DNA of 64,000 nucleotides from Avena insularis (Eukaryota; Streptophyta; Magnoliopsida; Poales; Poaceae), in NCBI GenBank assembly GCA_023614405.1, contig CM042685.1, positions 88,030,684-88,094,683 on the forward strand, in the 5' to 3' direction. Shown in pieces: positions 19,770 to 32,404 of the stretch. Under the pieces are notes generated by a model, which was given only the letters and a program-made list of their open reading frames with translations, ran no database searches and was not told the origin of the DNA. A program made the translations under genes and the position numbers. The number at the start of each line of letters is the position of its first letter. Within the stretch, counting starts at the first letter, position 1.

Positions 19770-21702
19770 TCACATAGGATATATATATCTGGAGTGAAAG
19801 AGAGCATCAAGAAGCAAATAACCAACACACTTGAGTCTAACCCACTTCCTATGCATGGGGGTATCATGAGAAAATGAATTGTTAAAACAAAATACCACAA
19901 GCATAGGAAGACAAAACAGATGCAACTTCAAAGATTTCAACATAAAATGGGGAAACTTAACATCATTGAGATGCATAAAACCATGTTTCCCTCTCTCGGA
20001 ATAACTTTCAATAGCACTTTGAATAAAGTTGACAATATAACTGTCATTGGAAACAACTTTATCATCAGAATAAGCATACTTACAGTCACCAACAAGAGGT
20101 CCAAGGTCATAGACTATATCAATAGAACCAAGTTGTTCCATCCAAAAATCTTTATTAGGCAAGCTATTTTCACAAGGACCTTTAGCAAATTTGGAAAAGT
20201 TAAACACACAAGACTCTCCATCAAACTTAGTTAAAATGTTTTCCTTCTTACAATCAATAATAGCTCCACAAGTGTTCAAGAAAGGTCTACCAAAAATGAT
20301 AGGACAAGTTTTGCTAGCTGCTAAATTAAGCACTAGAAAATCAGCAGGATATTTGATTTTACCACAGAGAACCTCCACATCCCTTACAATGCCAATAGGG
20401 AAAATGGTTTCCTTATTAGCAAGGTGAATAACCACATCAATGTCCTCAAGCTCACAAGGACCAATCTCATGCATAATTTCCCTGTAAGGCTCCTAAGGAA
20501 TAGCACTAGAACTAGCACCAATATCACATAAACCATAGTAGCAATGATCACCAATTTTAATAGAAATCACATGAACACTAGCTTTTCTAGCTTACTAGGA
20601 TGAGAGATAATATTAGAAGCGTCTTCACAGAAGACAATGTGCTCATCCTACATATTTCTAGTGACAGTGTCTTTCACAATAGCTACCACAGGTTCAGCAA
20701 TCAAATGCTTACCAGGATCCACAGTTTTCATTGTACCTTTGCTATTTGCACTAATAATCATAGAATACTCCTTTACCTTAGCTGGGAAAGGCATTTTATC
20801 AACATGGGGTTCAGGCACAATATGATTAGTAGTACAAACTTGAGTACTTCTAACGGGAGCATGACCAACAACATCTTTATAAGGAGCATGGTACTTATTC
20901 CACTTCTTCTTGGGAATTTCGAACTAAGAGGCAAAGGCCTTAAAATGGTTGGCAATACTTTGGGAATCAAGACCAAACTCATTGCTAATATCACGGAAGC
21001 TATCAGTTCCCATAAAAGATTCAATGCATTCATAATCATAGTTTATACCTGACTTTCTTCCTTTGTCATTCTCCCAAGCTTCAGTGCTCTCTTGAATACG
21101 GTCTAGAAGATCCCGTTTAGCTTCTTCCTTCATACGTGTGAATGATCCAGCACAAGAAGCATCTAGTAAATCTTTATCATGAAGAGAAAGCCTACCATAA
21201 AAGTTATTGAGAATAATATTGTTAGGGAGTTCATGAATAGGAAATTTAAGCATTAGTAACTTCAATCTCCCCCAAGCTTGAGCTATACTCTCTCCATCAA
21301 GAGGCCAAGAGTTATATTAAGATTACTATCCTTATGAATCTCACTGGGAGGATAAAATATAGAGTAAAAGAGAGATGACATCTCCTCCCATTCAATGGAT
21401 TGTCCATTATTCATCAGCTTATACCATTCTTGAGCTCTCCCTTTCAAGGATAAGGAGAGTAACTTCTTATTCACCTGTTCAGTTGTGATACCTACACACT
21501 TAAACAACCCGCATAATTCATGGATAAAAAGCAAGTGATCACTAGGATGGACAGTTCCATCCCCAAAATAATAATTATCCATAACACGATTAACAATACT
21601 AGTAGGTATCTTAAAAGGATCTATCTCAACAGGAGGTGGTTCATCTACTAACCTAGTAGTGGTAGTAGTTTTCCCAAATAGAAAACCAAGTGGGTTATCC
21701 AT
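19770..21702 (-). pseudogene. Gag-protease of copy A
   Basis: Gag starts at ATG 21702 (MDNPLGFLFGKTTTTT). It contains FKIPTSIVNRVMDNYYFGDG, HPSDHLLFIHELCGLFKC and KGRAQEWYKLMNNGQSIEWEE. A small deletion near 21290-21320 breaks the frame compared with B. Gag resumes with LPNNIILNNFYGRLSLHDKDLLDASCAGSFTRMKEEAK and reaches the protease, whose active site reads DIGASSSAIP, followed directly by a stop near 20493. The protease C-terminus (IIFGRPFLNTCGAIIDCKKENILTKF) is at 20474-19770. Gag forms the particle and the protease would process it. No RT follows. Confidence 0.82.
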
Positions 21703-21790
21703 ATTGGAAACAAAGTGATAAGCAGTAACAAAAGAAATACTCATAGTGAAAGTTTCCCTTACTAGTTCCACTCTTCAATAGCGCTTCACT

Positions 21791-21807
21791 CCCCGGCAAC
21801 GGCGCCA
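21791..21807 (-). other. Primer binding site of copy A
   Basis: The minus strand reads TGGCGCCGTTGCCGGGG, the classic Athila/Tat-type site, 11 bases inside the LTR. Confidence 0.88.
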
Positions 21808-21818
21808 GAAAATAGTCT

Positions 21819-22473
21819 TGATGACCCACAAGTATAGGGGGTGTATCGTAGTACTTTCGATAAATAGGAGTGTCGATCCCAACGAGGAGCAGAAGGTGCT
21901 GAACAGTGGTATGGAGCAGGAAATCCCTGTGAATACTTAGCAAACGGATTTTAGTGGTTTTCTAACAAGGCAACAAAACAAAGAGCAAGTAAAAGAAGTA
22001 ACGAACAAACAGAGCAAGTGGCCCAATCCTTTCTTAGCAAAGGACAAGCCGGTGGAAATACTTATAAGGACCAAACGTTCTCGAGGACACATGGGATTGT
22101 GTCAAGTGCTTTTGCTTCAAATAGCTGAGTACTCTTCTCTGGTGTTTGTAAGTGTTGTATGGGTGAACCTGTGCTAACATACTGTCCTTCCTAGGACTAA
22201 TACATACTTGTGATTAAACCCCCTGCAAACATCTGTAACTACAGGAAAATAATTAAGACATAAATCTAACCCCACATCCTTAAACTCTGAGATCCTACGC
22301 TCCCTTGTGCAAAGGTGTCCTAACAGGGTTCAGGTTTATCTCACTCCGGCAACCCCAAGATTAGTAGCCAAATACACAATGCATTACCCTAGGCCCATAA
22401 ATGGTGAAGTGTCATGTAGTCGACGTTCACATGACACCACTAGAAGAATAGCACCACAACTTAAATACTAAAC
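21819..22473 (-). repeat. LTR fragment of the A/B Gypsy family
   Basis: It starts TGATGACCCACAAGTATAGGGGG and matches 41708 onward in copy B. It is broken at 22473 by the LTR of element C. The last 146 bp of an LTR of the same family occur at 37134-37279, on the far side of element C. Confidence 0.85.
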
Positions 22474-25400
22474 TGTCAACACCCGGATTTTTAATCCCAG
22501 GTGCCTGTTATGCCATACATCGCAATCCCAGGAATACCATTTTTGCGAGACATAACAGAATTGGATACCACAGTACATCATCCATTACAAACCATACATA
22601 AGGTCATACACAAATAAGGATATCATGATCTAGTTCCTAATACAACTCAAGAAGCGGAATACGTAATAATAACGGTAGCATGGGCGAAGCTCCATCTTCG
22701 GGGTTACAGGCAATGCTGACGATGGGAGATGATCCTAGTTGTCGTAACCTTCCTAGGGTCCATCCTCCTGGTACTCCTCTTCATAGTCTGGCCATGGGAA
22801 TAGCCAGGGACAAATCCATGAGTACTCCTTAAGTACTTGCAAACTAGTACTAACTAGTGAAGGGGGGTTTTTGTAGTAGGACACTAAACTCTAGGGTTGT
22901 TTTGCAAAAAGCCATATTTACCTCTACTAAGTTCAGAAGCAACGAAAGCTAGTTGAACATTTATAACACCTAAGTGGGAACTTGTATTTCATGCCACAAC
23001 TCTGTTGTGGTCAAGTCAAATTCTCAATTCATTTCACAAGTCATTTTGAAAACATCTGACGGGGGAATAGTATGGCCACTCCAACTGTCCATAACCGCGG
23101 ACGCGGCTATTCGAATAGTTTGACACTCTGTAGAGATTGTACACTTTCACCACAACATTCGATACATCCGTCAGGAACAAAATCCTGAATTCACCATACT
23201 CAGTATGCAGATAATCAATCCTAACCTTTCGATTACACGCCCTAGTATAAGCACCTCTCCTGTGAGTTTGGCCTCCCAACCATGACCAAATGTCATCTTG
23301 GGTACTGCACAGGTGGACATTCTTCACAAGGTAGTCTCAGCTCAGACCTTGGCCGGGAGGTAACTAATACTAAGGTATATAAGTTTCCATTCAAGCCCTA
23401 CCCAATCTTCGGGTATTGTGGTTGTACGGTAAAATTGGAATGGTATCGCATCCAGACAACCATCAGTTTTATAAAGGGCTCAGCCTCATGCCTTAACATT
23501 TTCATCACCAAAATCATCTGGTGTTCGGAAACACATGTCAAAACATCTCAATAGAATGATCCATCATTCCAAGGTTTTCATAACCATTTTTCCACCAAGT
23601 ATTCCCATCTAAAGTTGATCAAGTTTTATGCTTAGCACTAGCATCTACAAATGGGGGAAGTACTAATGAGGGGTGGTAAACTAGTGGAGTTAACTAAGTT
23701 CAATCTTATGCCTTGGGATGAAATCAAGATTATCTAGCTTTGGCCCAATTTTATGCTCTTTATGCAACCTTCAATTATCTTTCTAGAATCTACAATTCAC
23801 TCAAGTAAACTCTAAGTAGTAGCTTTGATAAAGAAATAAAGTAGAAAGCTTGCAAGTAAAACTAGGATTGGGTATCATCAAATGTGTCTAACCAAGCATG
23901 CTTAGTGCATTGCATAGGTTAACTTGATTAGCAAGGCTTGCATCAATATCAGTATAAGCTTGCTAAGTTAATATCTTGCCAGTATTGGCTTGCCCAATCA
24001 ACTAGTAGTATTAGGTTTGCATAAGTATAGTATCTTGCAAGTGTTAGCTTGCATAGGTCAACTTGATTAGTAAGGCTTGCATCAGTATCAGTATAAGCTT
24101 GCTAAGTGAATAGCTTGCAAGTATTGGCTTGCCTTGTGCAGAGCAGTGGTTGAAGTTCTCCTCGGCTTCTTCTTCGTAGTATCCTCCTTCCTCCTCGTAT
24201 CCTCGGTCGGTACTAGCGTCTATGAATAAATACGAGGTACACAATCACCAAACAATACTTAACTACTTTCAATCATCACACACAATGGTTCTATAGATGA
24301 TCTAGCATCATCACTCACATTACAAGATTAAAGCATTTGGCTTATTGATTTTATTTTTAGAAAAGTAATTTCTACTCATTGAAAAACTACTTAAGATTTA
24401 ATATTCTCTAAACCAAACATGGGATCATGTTGACACATGTCATCACCACATATTTCAGTACATGGGAATGTGATTTAAAGTGGTGTCACAATTTAATAAG
24501 ATTTAACCTTTTATTTCATTTAAATAAAGTTACTAGAAATGTCTATGTGGCATCCTTTTATTACATGAACATTATTTCTATAAGTAAACCCAAATGTTTT
24601 TATATATTCTGAAAGGTATGGTTACGTGTGATTTTTGAGAGTTGGAATCAACTCAAAAGCTATTATGGTTTAAATTTGAAAAATGTTTGAATGCAGGAAA
24701 GCTTCTGCCTTGTTATTTTTACCAAGGGTGATCTACAGATCCAGATGATTTGAATCCAATGGGCATGGATTCAGCACTTCCAGACCTTTCTAACAAAATT
24801 GGTTTTATTCAATTTGGTTCACTTAATCGAGCTGGGTTGATTTTTGAAACTAGGTACAGAACTGTGTTTGAATGAAAATGGAAAAATCCAAATTCAAACG
24901 AGTGGGCTGCGCGGGAAGAGAAAATGGGCCGGCCTGCTACGCACAGCGCTTACGCGGGCTGGTTAAGTTGTTGTCCCCACGCGTCAGTGAGACGGGGGGT
25001 GCGAAGCGGTACGGGGCAACGTGGTGCGTTGGATCTAGTTCTAATCCAACGGCTCTTGTTCATCGTCCACGTCGGGCAGCGCCGGCGAGATAGAACCCTA
25101 AAGCGGCAGGTGGGGGTCGTGGGAGGCTCACCCGGGCTTAGGCGAGGGTCGGCGAGGCGGGCGAACAACAAAGTCGACGACGGCGAACCTCCTAGTACCG
25201 GCAGCTTCTCCTGGGGCGGCTCCAATCTGGCTCCCTTCTTCTCTAGCAGCGGCGGGCTCCGGTGAAATTCCGGTGCTGCGCTGCTCGCCTTGCTCCGGGA
25301 ACGAGGTGGAATGATCAGTGATGGGAGGGGAGTGAGATGGTGTGAAGAGTTTGAGCGGGGGAGGCCTCTATCTATAGTCTCGACGACGAGACCGAACGGG

Positions 25401-26599
25401 ATGGGTAGGCGACGGTGGTGACATGGCTACGGGCTGCTAGAGGCGTGGCCGAGGGTGGCGATCGATCGGTGGTCTCCTGGCAATGCTCTATGGCTTTATT
25501 GCGCGTGTAGGGGCGGTGGAAAACGGTCTGGAACGCTCGATGTTCTGCGCGGCAGAGGCGGCGTCTTTGACGGCGAGCGGTGGCTACGGGGCACGGGCGG
25601 TGAAATGGGCATGTCTGGCGGTCTCCTATGACGGTGGGGAGCATGTTGGCGGGCGGCGAGGGTTCAAGGTGGTCTGGTTGAGTGGGAACGGCACGTGCTC
25701 TACGGCATGGTCGTCACGGCATGCGCAAGGCAGGGTTGGTCGAGAGGGGGCAGTGAGGCATGGGCTACCTCCCAGACAAGGTTGGCACGGCTAGTTCTTC
25801 CTCTAGCCTGCTGTCCACACTGGGGTGACATGGGTGCTCTCGGGCTGTTCACCATTGATGACATTGTCAAGCTTACAGTGGTGCTAGGGATTAGTTAGGG
25901 TCATTAGATGATCTACTAAGGCTAGTGGTGTCCAGAGAGGGAACAAGTTAGGCCCGAAACACTGCACACTATAGTGTTTTGATTTTGTTTGATTTGAATC
26001 TGCAGGGTGTTTGATGAAATGGCCGCATGAATTCAAGTTTTGAATTTTGAAAAGATTTTTGGTGGGTGTGCTAGGCATGTGCTAGTGAGTCTGTGGATGC
26101 TTGGGTTTTGAAAGTTGAGCTTGTTTGAGTGGTTTTTGAAAAAGTGGGATCTTCCCATATGATATAGATTCAATCTTGAACTGTCCTTTAAACTATGCAT
26201 TCAAATGTTTTTGGATGATCGAAAGGTGGGCCTTGGTACTTTGTTATGAGTACTATCAAGGGGTGTAAAGATCCAAAAAAGTTTCTGTTAAGTTTTGAAA
26301 GTTAGAGACAGCCAAAGTAGGCATGGGAGTTAAATTGGCCAAAGTGACCATTCCCTTATTTTGTTTGTTTTGATTTATTTGTATTTGGTAAAAGTGTGGG
26401 ATTGTTTAGATGATGTTGAATTCACCTAAGAATCATTTTCCAAGCAAAGAAACACACAAGCAAGGCAATTCAAAAGAATCCAAATTTTAATGCACACACA
26501 TATGAATGCTTTCATATTTTAATTGGAAAAGTTTTTGTTAACCCTAATTTTGATGATTAGAGTTTGATGATTTTAGTTTAATATTTTTGGGATGTTACA
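22474..26599 (-). repeat. LTR1 of element C (4126 bp)
   Basis: A very long LTR (TGTCAACACC...ATGTTACA). It contains a 139-bp tandem duplication at about 23913-24140 (CATAGGTCAACTTGATTAG...) and a GC-rich, CpG-dense block at about 24900-25760 embedded in AT-rich sequence. Several open frames in that block are by-products of composition, since the block is LTR sequence and most of it is missing from LTR2. No gene is called. Confidence 0.88.
23913..24140. repeat. 139-bp tandem duplication in LTR1
   Basis: The segment beginning CATAGGT(C/T)AACTTGATTAG(C/T)AAGGCTTGCATCA recurs at 24052, 139 bp later; the second copy is partial. LTR2 lacks the region. Confidence 0.75.
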
Positions 26600-26612
26600 A
26601 ACCTTCCCCCTT
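26600..26612 (-). other. Polypurine tract of element C, copy 1
   Basis: The minus strand reads AAGGGGGAAGGTT directly before LTR1. The same tract lies at 34622-34634 beside LTR2. Confidence 0.85.
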
Positions 26613-26657
26613 AAACAAAATCTCGTCCCGAGATTTGAAAAAGGACGAAAATATTAC

Positions 26658-29375
26658 CTAGGATTTGAAGAGATCGGGAAACTCCGTCCTGATGTGATCT
26701 GCGCGCTCCCAGGTAGCTTCCTCTTCCGTGTGGTTGCTCCACTGAATCTTGAGAAACTTGATGCTTCGGGTTCTGGTGGTTTTGAAAGCTTCTTCCAAAA
26801 TACGGATGGGTACTTTGGGATAGGTCAGGTCATCGTTGATCTCTATGGTCCGGTGATCGATATTCTTGAACACTTCGGTCTTCTCCGGAACTTCGAGGCA
26901 CTTGCGAAGTAATGAGATATGGAACACAATGTGCACGGCTGACATCTCTTCTGGTAGTTCCAATTGATACGAAACTTCTCCTCGATGGTTTAGAATCTTG
27001 AAGGGTCCGATATATCTGGGGGCTAACTTTCCTTTGAGTTGGAAATGCTGCATTCCTTTCAATGGCGACACTTTCAGATATACAAAATCTCCTATGTTGA
27101 AGGCGAGGTCTCGACGTCTCTTGTCCGCGTAACTCTTCTGTCTTGACTGGGCTATCTTGAGGTGCTCACGAATCTTGTGAACCTTCTCTTCTGCTTCTCG
27201 TAGGATGTCGGGTCCGAATATCTGACTCTCTCTTACTTCCGACCAGTTCAAAGGGATGCGACACTTCCTTCCATACATGAATTAAAATGGGGACATTTGC
27301 AAACTAGCTTTATAACTATTGTTGTATGAAAATTCTGTGAACGGCAGACAATTTTCCCACTTAGATCCATATTCTAATACACAGGCTCTCGGCATATCTT
27401 CGAGTATTTGATTTACTCACTCCGTTTGTCCATCGGTATGAGGGTGATAAGCTGTGCTGAAATCTAGGCGGGTTCCTAAACCTTCTTGGACTTTCTTCCA
27501 GAATCTCGAGGTAAACTGAGTTCCTCGATCAGATACGATGTTCTTGGGGACTCCATGCAAACTAACGATTCTAGCAATGTATAAGTCCGCTAGCTTCGAA
27601 CTCTGATATGTGGTCTTGAAGGGTAAGAAATGGGCGACTTTGGACAATCTGTCCACTATAACCCAGATAGAGTCATTTCCCCTACTAGAAGTAGGCAATC
27701 TAGTGATAAAGTCCATTCCAACAGAATCCCATTTCCATTTTCGGAATCTGCAATGGTTGCAACAATCCAGCGGGTCTTTGATGTCCTGCCTTGACTCGCT
27801 GACATATATCACACTTGGCGATATAGCTTCCGATTTCTCTCTTCATCTTATGCCACCAAAATTGCTCCTTCAAATCTTGATACATCTTAGTTCCTCCGGG
27901 GTGGATAGAATAAATAGTATCATGAGCTTCTTTCAAAATAACTTCCTTCAACTCAGAATCTGTGGGTACACAAAGGTGTCCTTTGTACCACAGAACTCCT
28001 TCTTCGTCTTCGGTGAATCCGGGTACTTTGCTTGTACCGATACGACGCTTGATTCCGTCGATACTAGCATTTCCTTTCTGCGCCTCTTTGATCTGGCTGA
28101 TCAAAGTGGGTTGAAGTTCGATGCTAGCCAAAAATCCTTCACTCACTAATTCCATTCGAAAATCTTCCATCTCTTTGTGCCAGCTTGGTTGCTCGTTTAA
28201 AATCATGGAGTTCAAGCGGCACGGCAATCTGCTAAGGGCATCGGCTACCACATTGGCTTTACCAGGGTGATAGTGAATGTCCAGGTCATAATCCTTGATT
28301 AGCTCAATCCATCTTCTCTGCGTCATATTCAGCTCCTTCTGAGTGAATATATACTTCATGCTCTTGTGATCCGAATAAATCTCACAACGGTTTCCCATCA
28401 GGTAATGCCTCCATGTCTTTAGGGCTAGAACTACGGTTGCGAGTTCGAGGTCATGGGTTGGGTAATTTTGCTCATGTTGTTTCAATTGTCGGGATAGATA
28501 AGATATAACCTTGCCTTCTTGCATTAGCACACATCCGAGACCGATCTTGGATGCATCACAATAACATCGAAGGGCTTCGTGATATCCGGCATGATTAAGA
28601 TTGGGGATGAAATCAATCTCCTCTTGAGTTCTTGAAAACTCGCTTCACATTTGTCTGTCCATTCAAACTTCTTGTCCTTCTTCGGCAATTGGGTCATGGG
28701 TCGGGCGATACTTGAGAATCCTTCTACAAACTTGCGGTAATATCCCACCAATCCGAGAAATGCACGAACTTGGGTTTGAGTGGTTGGGGCTTGCCAATCT
28801 TCGACATCTTTCACCTTTGCAGGGTCAACGGCAATTCCTCCGGCTGATACAATGTGACCGAGGAATCCTACCTCCTGTAATCAGAATTCACATTTGCTAA
28901 ACTTGGCATACAACCGATGCTCTCTAAGGGTTCCAAGAATGGTCCTTAGGTGTAGCTCATGTTCTTCCTCTGATTTGGAATAAATCAGAATGCCATCGAT
29001 GAAAACAACGACAAACTTATCCAGGAAGTCCATAAAAATCTTATTCATGAGATTCATGAAATAAGCGAGGGCATTGGTTAATCCAAAGGACATGACAATG
29101 TACTCGTATAATCTATAACGGGTGGTAAAGGCAGTCTTAGGGATATCCTCTGCACGAATCTTGAGTTGATGATAGTCTGTTCTAAGATCAATCTTAGAAA
29201 ACACTTTGGCACCGGTCAACTGATCAAACAAATATTCTATCTTGGGCAATGGGTACTTGTTCTTGATGGTGACATCATTCAACTTCTGATAATCCGTACA
29301 CAAACAGTTACCTCCATCTTTCTTGTCCACAAACAAAACAGGTGATCTCCAAGGCGACGCTCTTGGTTGAATCAA
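26658..29375 (-). pseudogene. Element C copy 1 pol: RT, RNase H, integrase and chromodomain-like tail
   Basis: RT (29375 onward): [31 protein letters not shown]. The catalytic box reads FIDG at about 29003-28992 where the family has FIDD. A TGA replaces the Trp of CEFWLQE near 28880. A one-base loss near 28562 shifts the frame within [10 protein letters not shown]. RNase H has [11 protein letters not shown] and DHKSMKYIF, then [17 protein letters not shown] and [16 protein letters not shown] (zinc region). An extra A at 27738-27741 shifts the frame before [13 protein letters not shown]. Integrase has SDRGTQFTSRFW and stops at TGA 27417-27419 (QTE*VNQ). The tail contains HISLLRKCL and a chromodomain-like segment KFLKIQWSNHTEEEATWE. 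Inactive. Confidence 0.9.
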
Positions 29376-31136
29376 TCAATTTTCCAACATGCAATCGAGT
29401 TGCTTCTTCAGTTCTGCCAGTTCCGATGGGTTCATACTATAGGGTCTCTGAGCTATGGGTCCCATTCCGGGGATTAGTTCAATGATAAACTCGATATCCC
29501 GATCTGGGGGCATACCGGGCAAAACATCTGGAAATACATTGGGGTATTCGCAGACTATCCGGACTTGGTCAATGGTAGGTTGGGCTATACTCTTGTTACA
29601 CTTGAATTGACGAGGTAAGGTTTCAGATATATGATTGACTGATATTCCGGCTGTACTGGTCATGGTGATGGCTTTCTTGGCACAGTCAATCAATCCTTTA
29701 TGTTTGGACATCCAATCCATTCCTGGTACTACTTCCAAACCTTTAGTTCCGAGTACTATCAGATTAGCATAAAAATCTATGCCATGGATTCGGATAGGGA
29801 TGGCTTTGCAAATTTGCCTAGCTTTGGGGGTTGGTTGAATTTTCCTAGTGCATGCAAATTCTTCGGTGACAAATGAGTGCGATGCACCAGAATCAAACAA
29901 CACTCGAGCAAGTACTAAATTAACAAAAAACATACCCAGTACGACGTCTGGTGCTTCCTGAGCTTCTTCAGCATGCATGAGAAAAAGACGGCCGTTGCGG
30001 TTGAGCGAATTCCTTGGGGCAAATCTTCTTCCGGGCTGAACACGACGCTGCTGCTGAGCTGGGGCATTGGCATTGGGGGCTGCAGCATTCTTCTTGTTGG
30101 GGCACTCGTTGGAGTAGTGACCCTTATTTCCACAGTCATAACAAGTCACTTGCGACTTGTCCTTTGCTGCAACAGGCACAACATTGCTTCCAGTCCTATG
30201 GGCAGTGTTGGTGTTGGCAGCATCATTGTTGTTGAACTTGGGTGGTGCACGGTTGAAATTGCTAGAGTTGCCGGGGTTGTTGTGATTTCCTCCGGGCCTA
30301 GGGTTTCCACGGTTGGGATAGGTGGGATGGTTCATCGGGGGTCTGTTGGTTCTTGGGGCAAATCCTGGAGATGGGTTAGGGCGATACTTTGGGGTCTGAT
30401 GGGTTCCTGGCTGATGCATCATGCGATGCTTGCGGTTCTCATTGGCTTGGTTGATCTTTCCTTCCATCTGGATGGCAGAGTCGACAAGGGCTTCAATATC
30501 AACAAAGGGGATATTGACTAACACAGTCTGCATCTCATCGTGCAGACCATTCAAGAATCTCTCTTTCTTCTTGGCTTCAGTGTCGATCTCATCCGGGGCA
30601 TACCTAGCTAATGTCAAGAATTTGTCACGATATTCCACTACGGTCATCCTTCCTTGCTTTAGTTCTCTGAACTCGTCTCTCATCCTCTTGATCAAACCCG
30701 ATGGCACATGGGTTCTGCTGAACTTGACCTTGAATTCCTCCCGGGTCATCATCTGGCCTTCGGTCATTATGCGAACACTGTTCCACCATGCCCTGGCATC
30801 TCCGGCTAGATAGTGGGTGGCGAACAGAACTTTCTCGTTAGCTTCCACTCCGGCGACTTCCAGGTTATTTTCCATGGTTTGCAGCCAATCGTCGGCATCT
30901 AGGGGCTCTTCTGACTTAGTGAAAACAAGCGGGTTAGTATTCTGGAAATTCTTGAGCTTAGATCCATAGTTGTCCTGATTTCCTTGGCCTTTGTTGTTGT
31001 GGTCTAGCTGAGCTATCTGCTAAAGGGTAGATAAGTTGGCTTGACGTTCGGATCTTTCAGCTTCGCGGTCCAAAACCAACATTTGCATGATCTGCATCAT
31101 CGGGTCTGGGGATGAACCACTTCCTCCGCGTGGCAT
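29376..31136 (-). pseudogene. Element C gag and protease
   Basis: The frame opens at ATG 31136 (MPRGGSGSSPDPMMQ) and has one TAG at 31020-31022 (best read as CAG to TAG). It continues uninterrupted from about 31019 to the TGA at 29376-29378. The gag core has LDADDWLQTMENNLEV, VLFATHYLAGDARAWW and FREKQGRM-like FRELKQGRMTVVEYRDKF. A proline/asparagine-rich linker is followed by a CCHC knuckle (CYDCGNKGHYSNEC, about 30150-30110). The protease active site is VLFDSGASHSFV at about 29915-29880. It leads straight into RT. The stop at 29376 probably replaces a Gly codon. The gag part is the best preserved portion of this copy. Confidence 0.88.
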
Positions 31137-31368
31137 CTGAAGATTGAGATAGATCATGAGAAAAGAGGGAAATTTCTAAGGTTTTCGGGACTTTGAAAAG
31201 TTTTTAAAGTTTGACTCAAATTTTCGAGCAACTTGCTTTTTATTCATTCATTCACACGATACAAACACACACCACAAAACAAGAAAAACAGATGGTTTTA
31301 AGAACCATTCTGGAAACTACGATACAGGGGGACCGAATACTACTCACTATGCTAGTGCTCAAGTTCTA

Positions 31369-32172
31369 CTACTCCTCGGAGTCGGTGTAGTCGTCATCCT
31401 CATCATCATCGTCGTCATTGATGAAGGAGAAATCATTCTCATCGGTGAAGAAGTCCATAGCCTAATCCTCTAGAAAATCATCATCATCGCTGAGATAGGA
31501 GTAGGGGTCTCCACGAAGATCCTCTCCGGCATTCTCCCATTCCTCCAACTGCATGTCTCTCTCATGGATGGTCTCCTCCAAAGCCGAGATACGGTGGCAA
31601 AGATGGGCAATGATGCGCTCCTTATTGTCGAGCTGACAGCGGCGAGACTTGCGATCCTTTGCTAGCATGGCGATGGTCTGATCCTTCGTCTTGATGATGC
31701 CGGACTTGTGGTTGGAGTAGTCACGACAATTGTCCAATTCCTGCTGACGATCGTACACCATGAAGCTAAGGTGGTCCAACTGAGTCTTCAGCGCGTGGTG
31801 GTATGGGGCTTCCAGTGGCTGTCCATTTGCATCACGCCTTGGACAAAACTCAAAGCGGGTTCCCTTGATTTGGTTGATACTCTGCCCACACAGACGGGAA
31901 AGAGCTTCCTGCATAGCCCTGGCAAGTCCATCGAGCCAGTTGTTCTCTCTTAAGGTAAACTGAATTCCCTCAGCGGTGGGAGGTTCAATCTTTCCTCGAA
32001 GACTTGCAACAATTAGCCACTGCAGATCTTCTCCTCCTTGATCATTGAGCTGAGCTCCAAAGAACTCGGGGTGCGTATGGTCCAGAAGTTCCTAAAGCTG
32101 GTCCAAATCCCTCTCAAAGATAAGGTCTCCTCCATTTCCCAACTGATAAAACTTGCTGTACTTCACGTCCAT
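31369..32172 (-). pseudogene. Extra ORF between PBS and gag of element C
   Basis: One frame runs from ATG at 32172-32170 (MDVKYSKFYQLGNGG) to the stop at 31371-31369, broken by two TAG codons (one in DQL*ELLDH, one near 31464-31462). About 265 codons. It contains GEDLQWLIVASLRGKI, IQFTLRENNWLDGLARAMQEALSRLC, a helical Gln/Arg/Glu-rich central part likely to form a coiled coil (RISALEETIHERDMQLEEW), and a strongly acidic tail of Asp/Glu. It has the same orientation as gag, with its own ATG 217 bp from the PBS. I do not recognise the protein. Its frame length and composition argue for a real ancestral gene. Confidence 0.65.
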
Positions 32173-32388
32173 CTATTAAGAATATAGGAGGAGTAAGTTA
32201 GTAGAGTGGTCAAGTGTGTCAAATTTTATGTATTTGCAAGAGTTTTTGAGAAACATGAATTTTCATGAAAGAATGAAGGTGATAAGAATGGGAATAAGTT
32301 TTTGTAAGTATTTGCTTTCTTCGGTTTTGAAACTAGGTTTTTTTTTATTCAAACGTCCAGTCTAACTAGGGTCTCCTATGGTCAGGAT

Positions 32389-32401
32389 GGCTCTGATACC
32401 A
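32389..32401 (-). other. Primer binding site of element C (initiator tRNA-Met)
   Basis: The minus strand reads TGGTATCAGAGCC, three bases inside LTR2. Confidence 0.92.
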
Positions 32402-32404
32402 ACT

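Larger units (their letters stand above)
16674..22473 (-). mobile_element. Non-autonomous Gypsy element, copy A (gag-protease plus extra ORF, no RT)
   Basis: On the minus strand: LTR from 21819, PBS 21791-21807, gag-protease 21702 to about 19770, spacer, extra ORF 18864-18335, then a long AT-rich 3' region reaching the CACTA end at 16673. No RT, RNase H or integrase motifs are present. Copy B (37134-43213) has the same order and the same gap. It resembles the RT-less Gypsy families of Triticeae such as Sabrina; this name is a guess. The LTR is cut by element C at 22473/22474. Confidence 0.82.

Noticed and set aside
24924..25794. Plus-strand frames of 90-113 codons in LTR1 of element C
   Set aside because: Same reason: CpG-rich LTR sequence. 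The matching region is mostly deleted in LTR2 and no known domain is seen.
27738..27741. Programmed frameshift in element C pol
   Set aside because: The shared extra A is more simply a mutation inherited from a common template. No slippery heptamer with a downstream structure was recognised, and pol is normally one frame in this group.
27610..28149. 179-codon plus-strand frame, also at 35632-36171
   Set aside because: Antisense shadow of RNase H/integrase in both copies of element C. Conservation between copies reflects the minus-strand gene.
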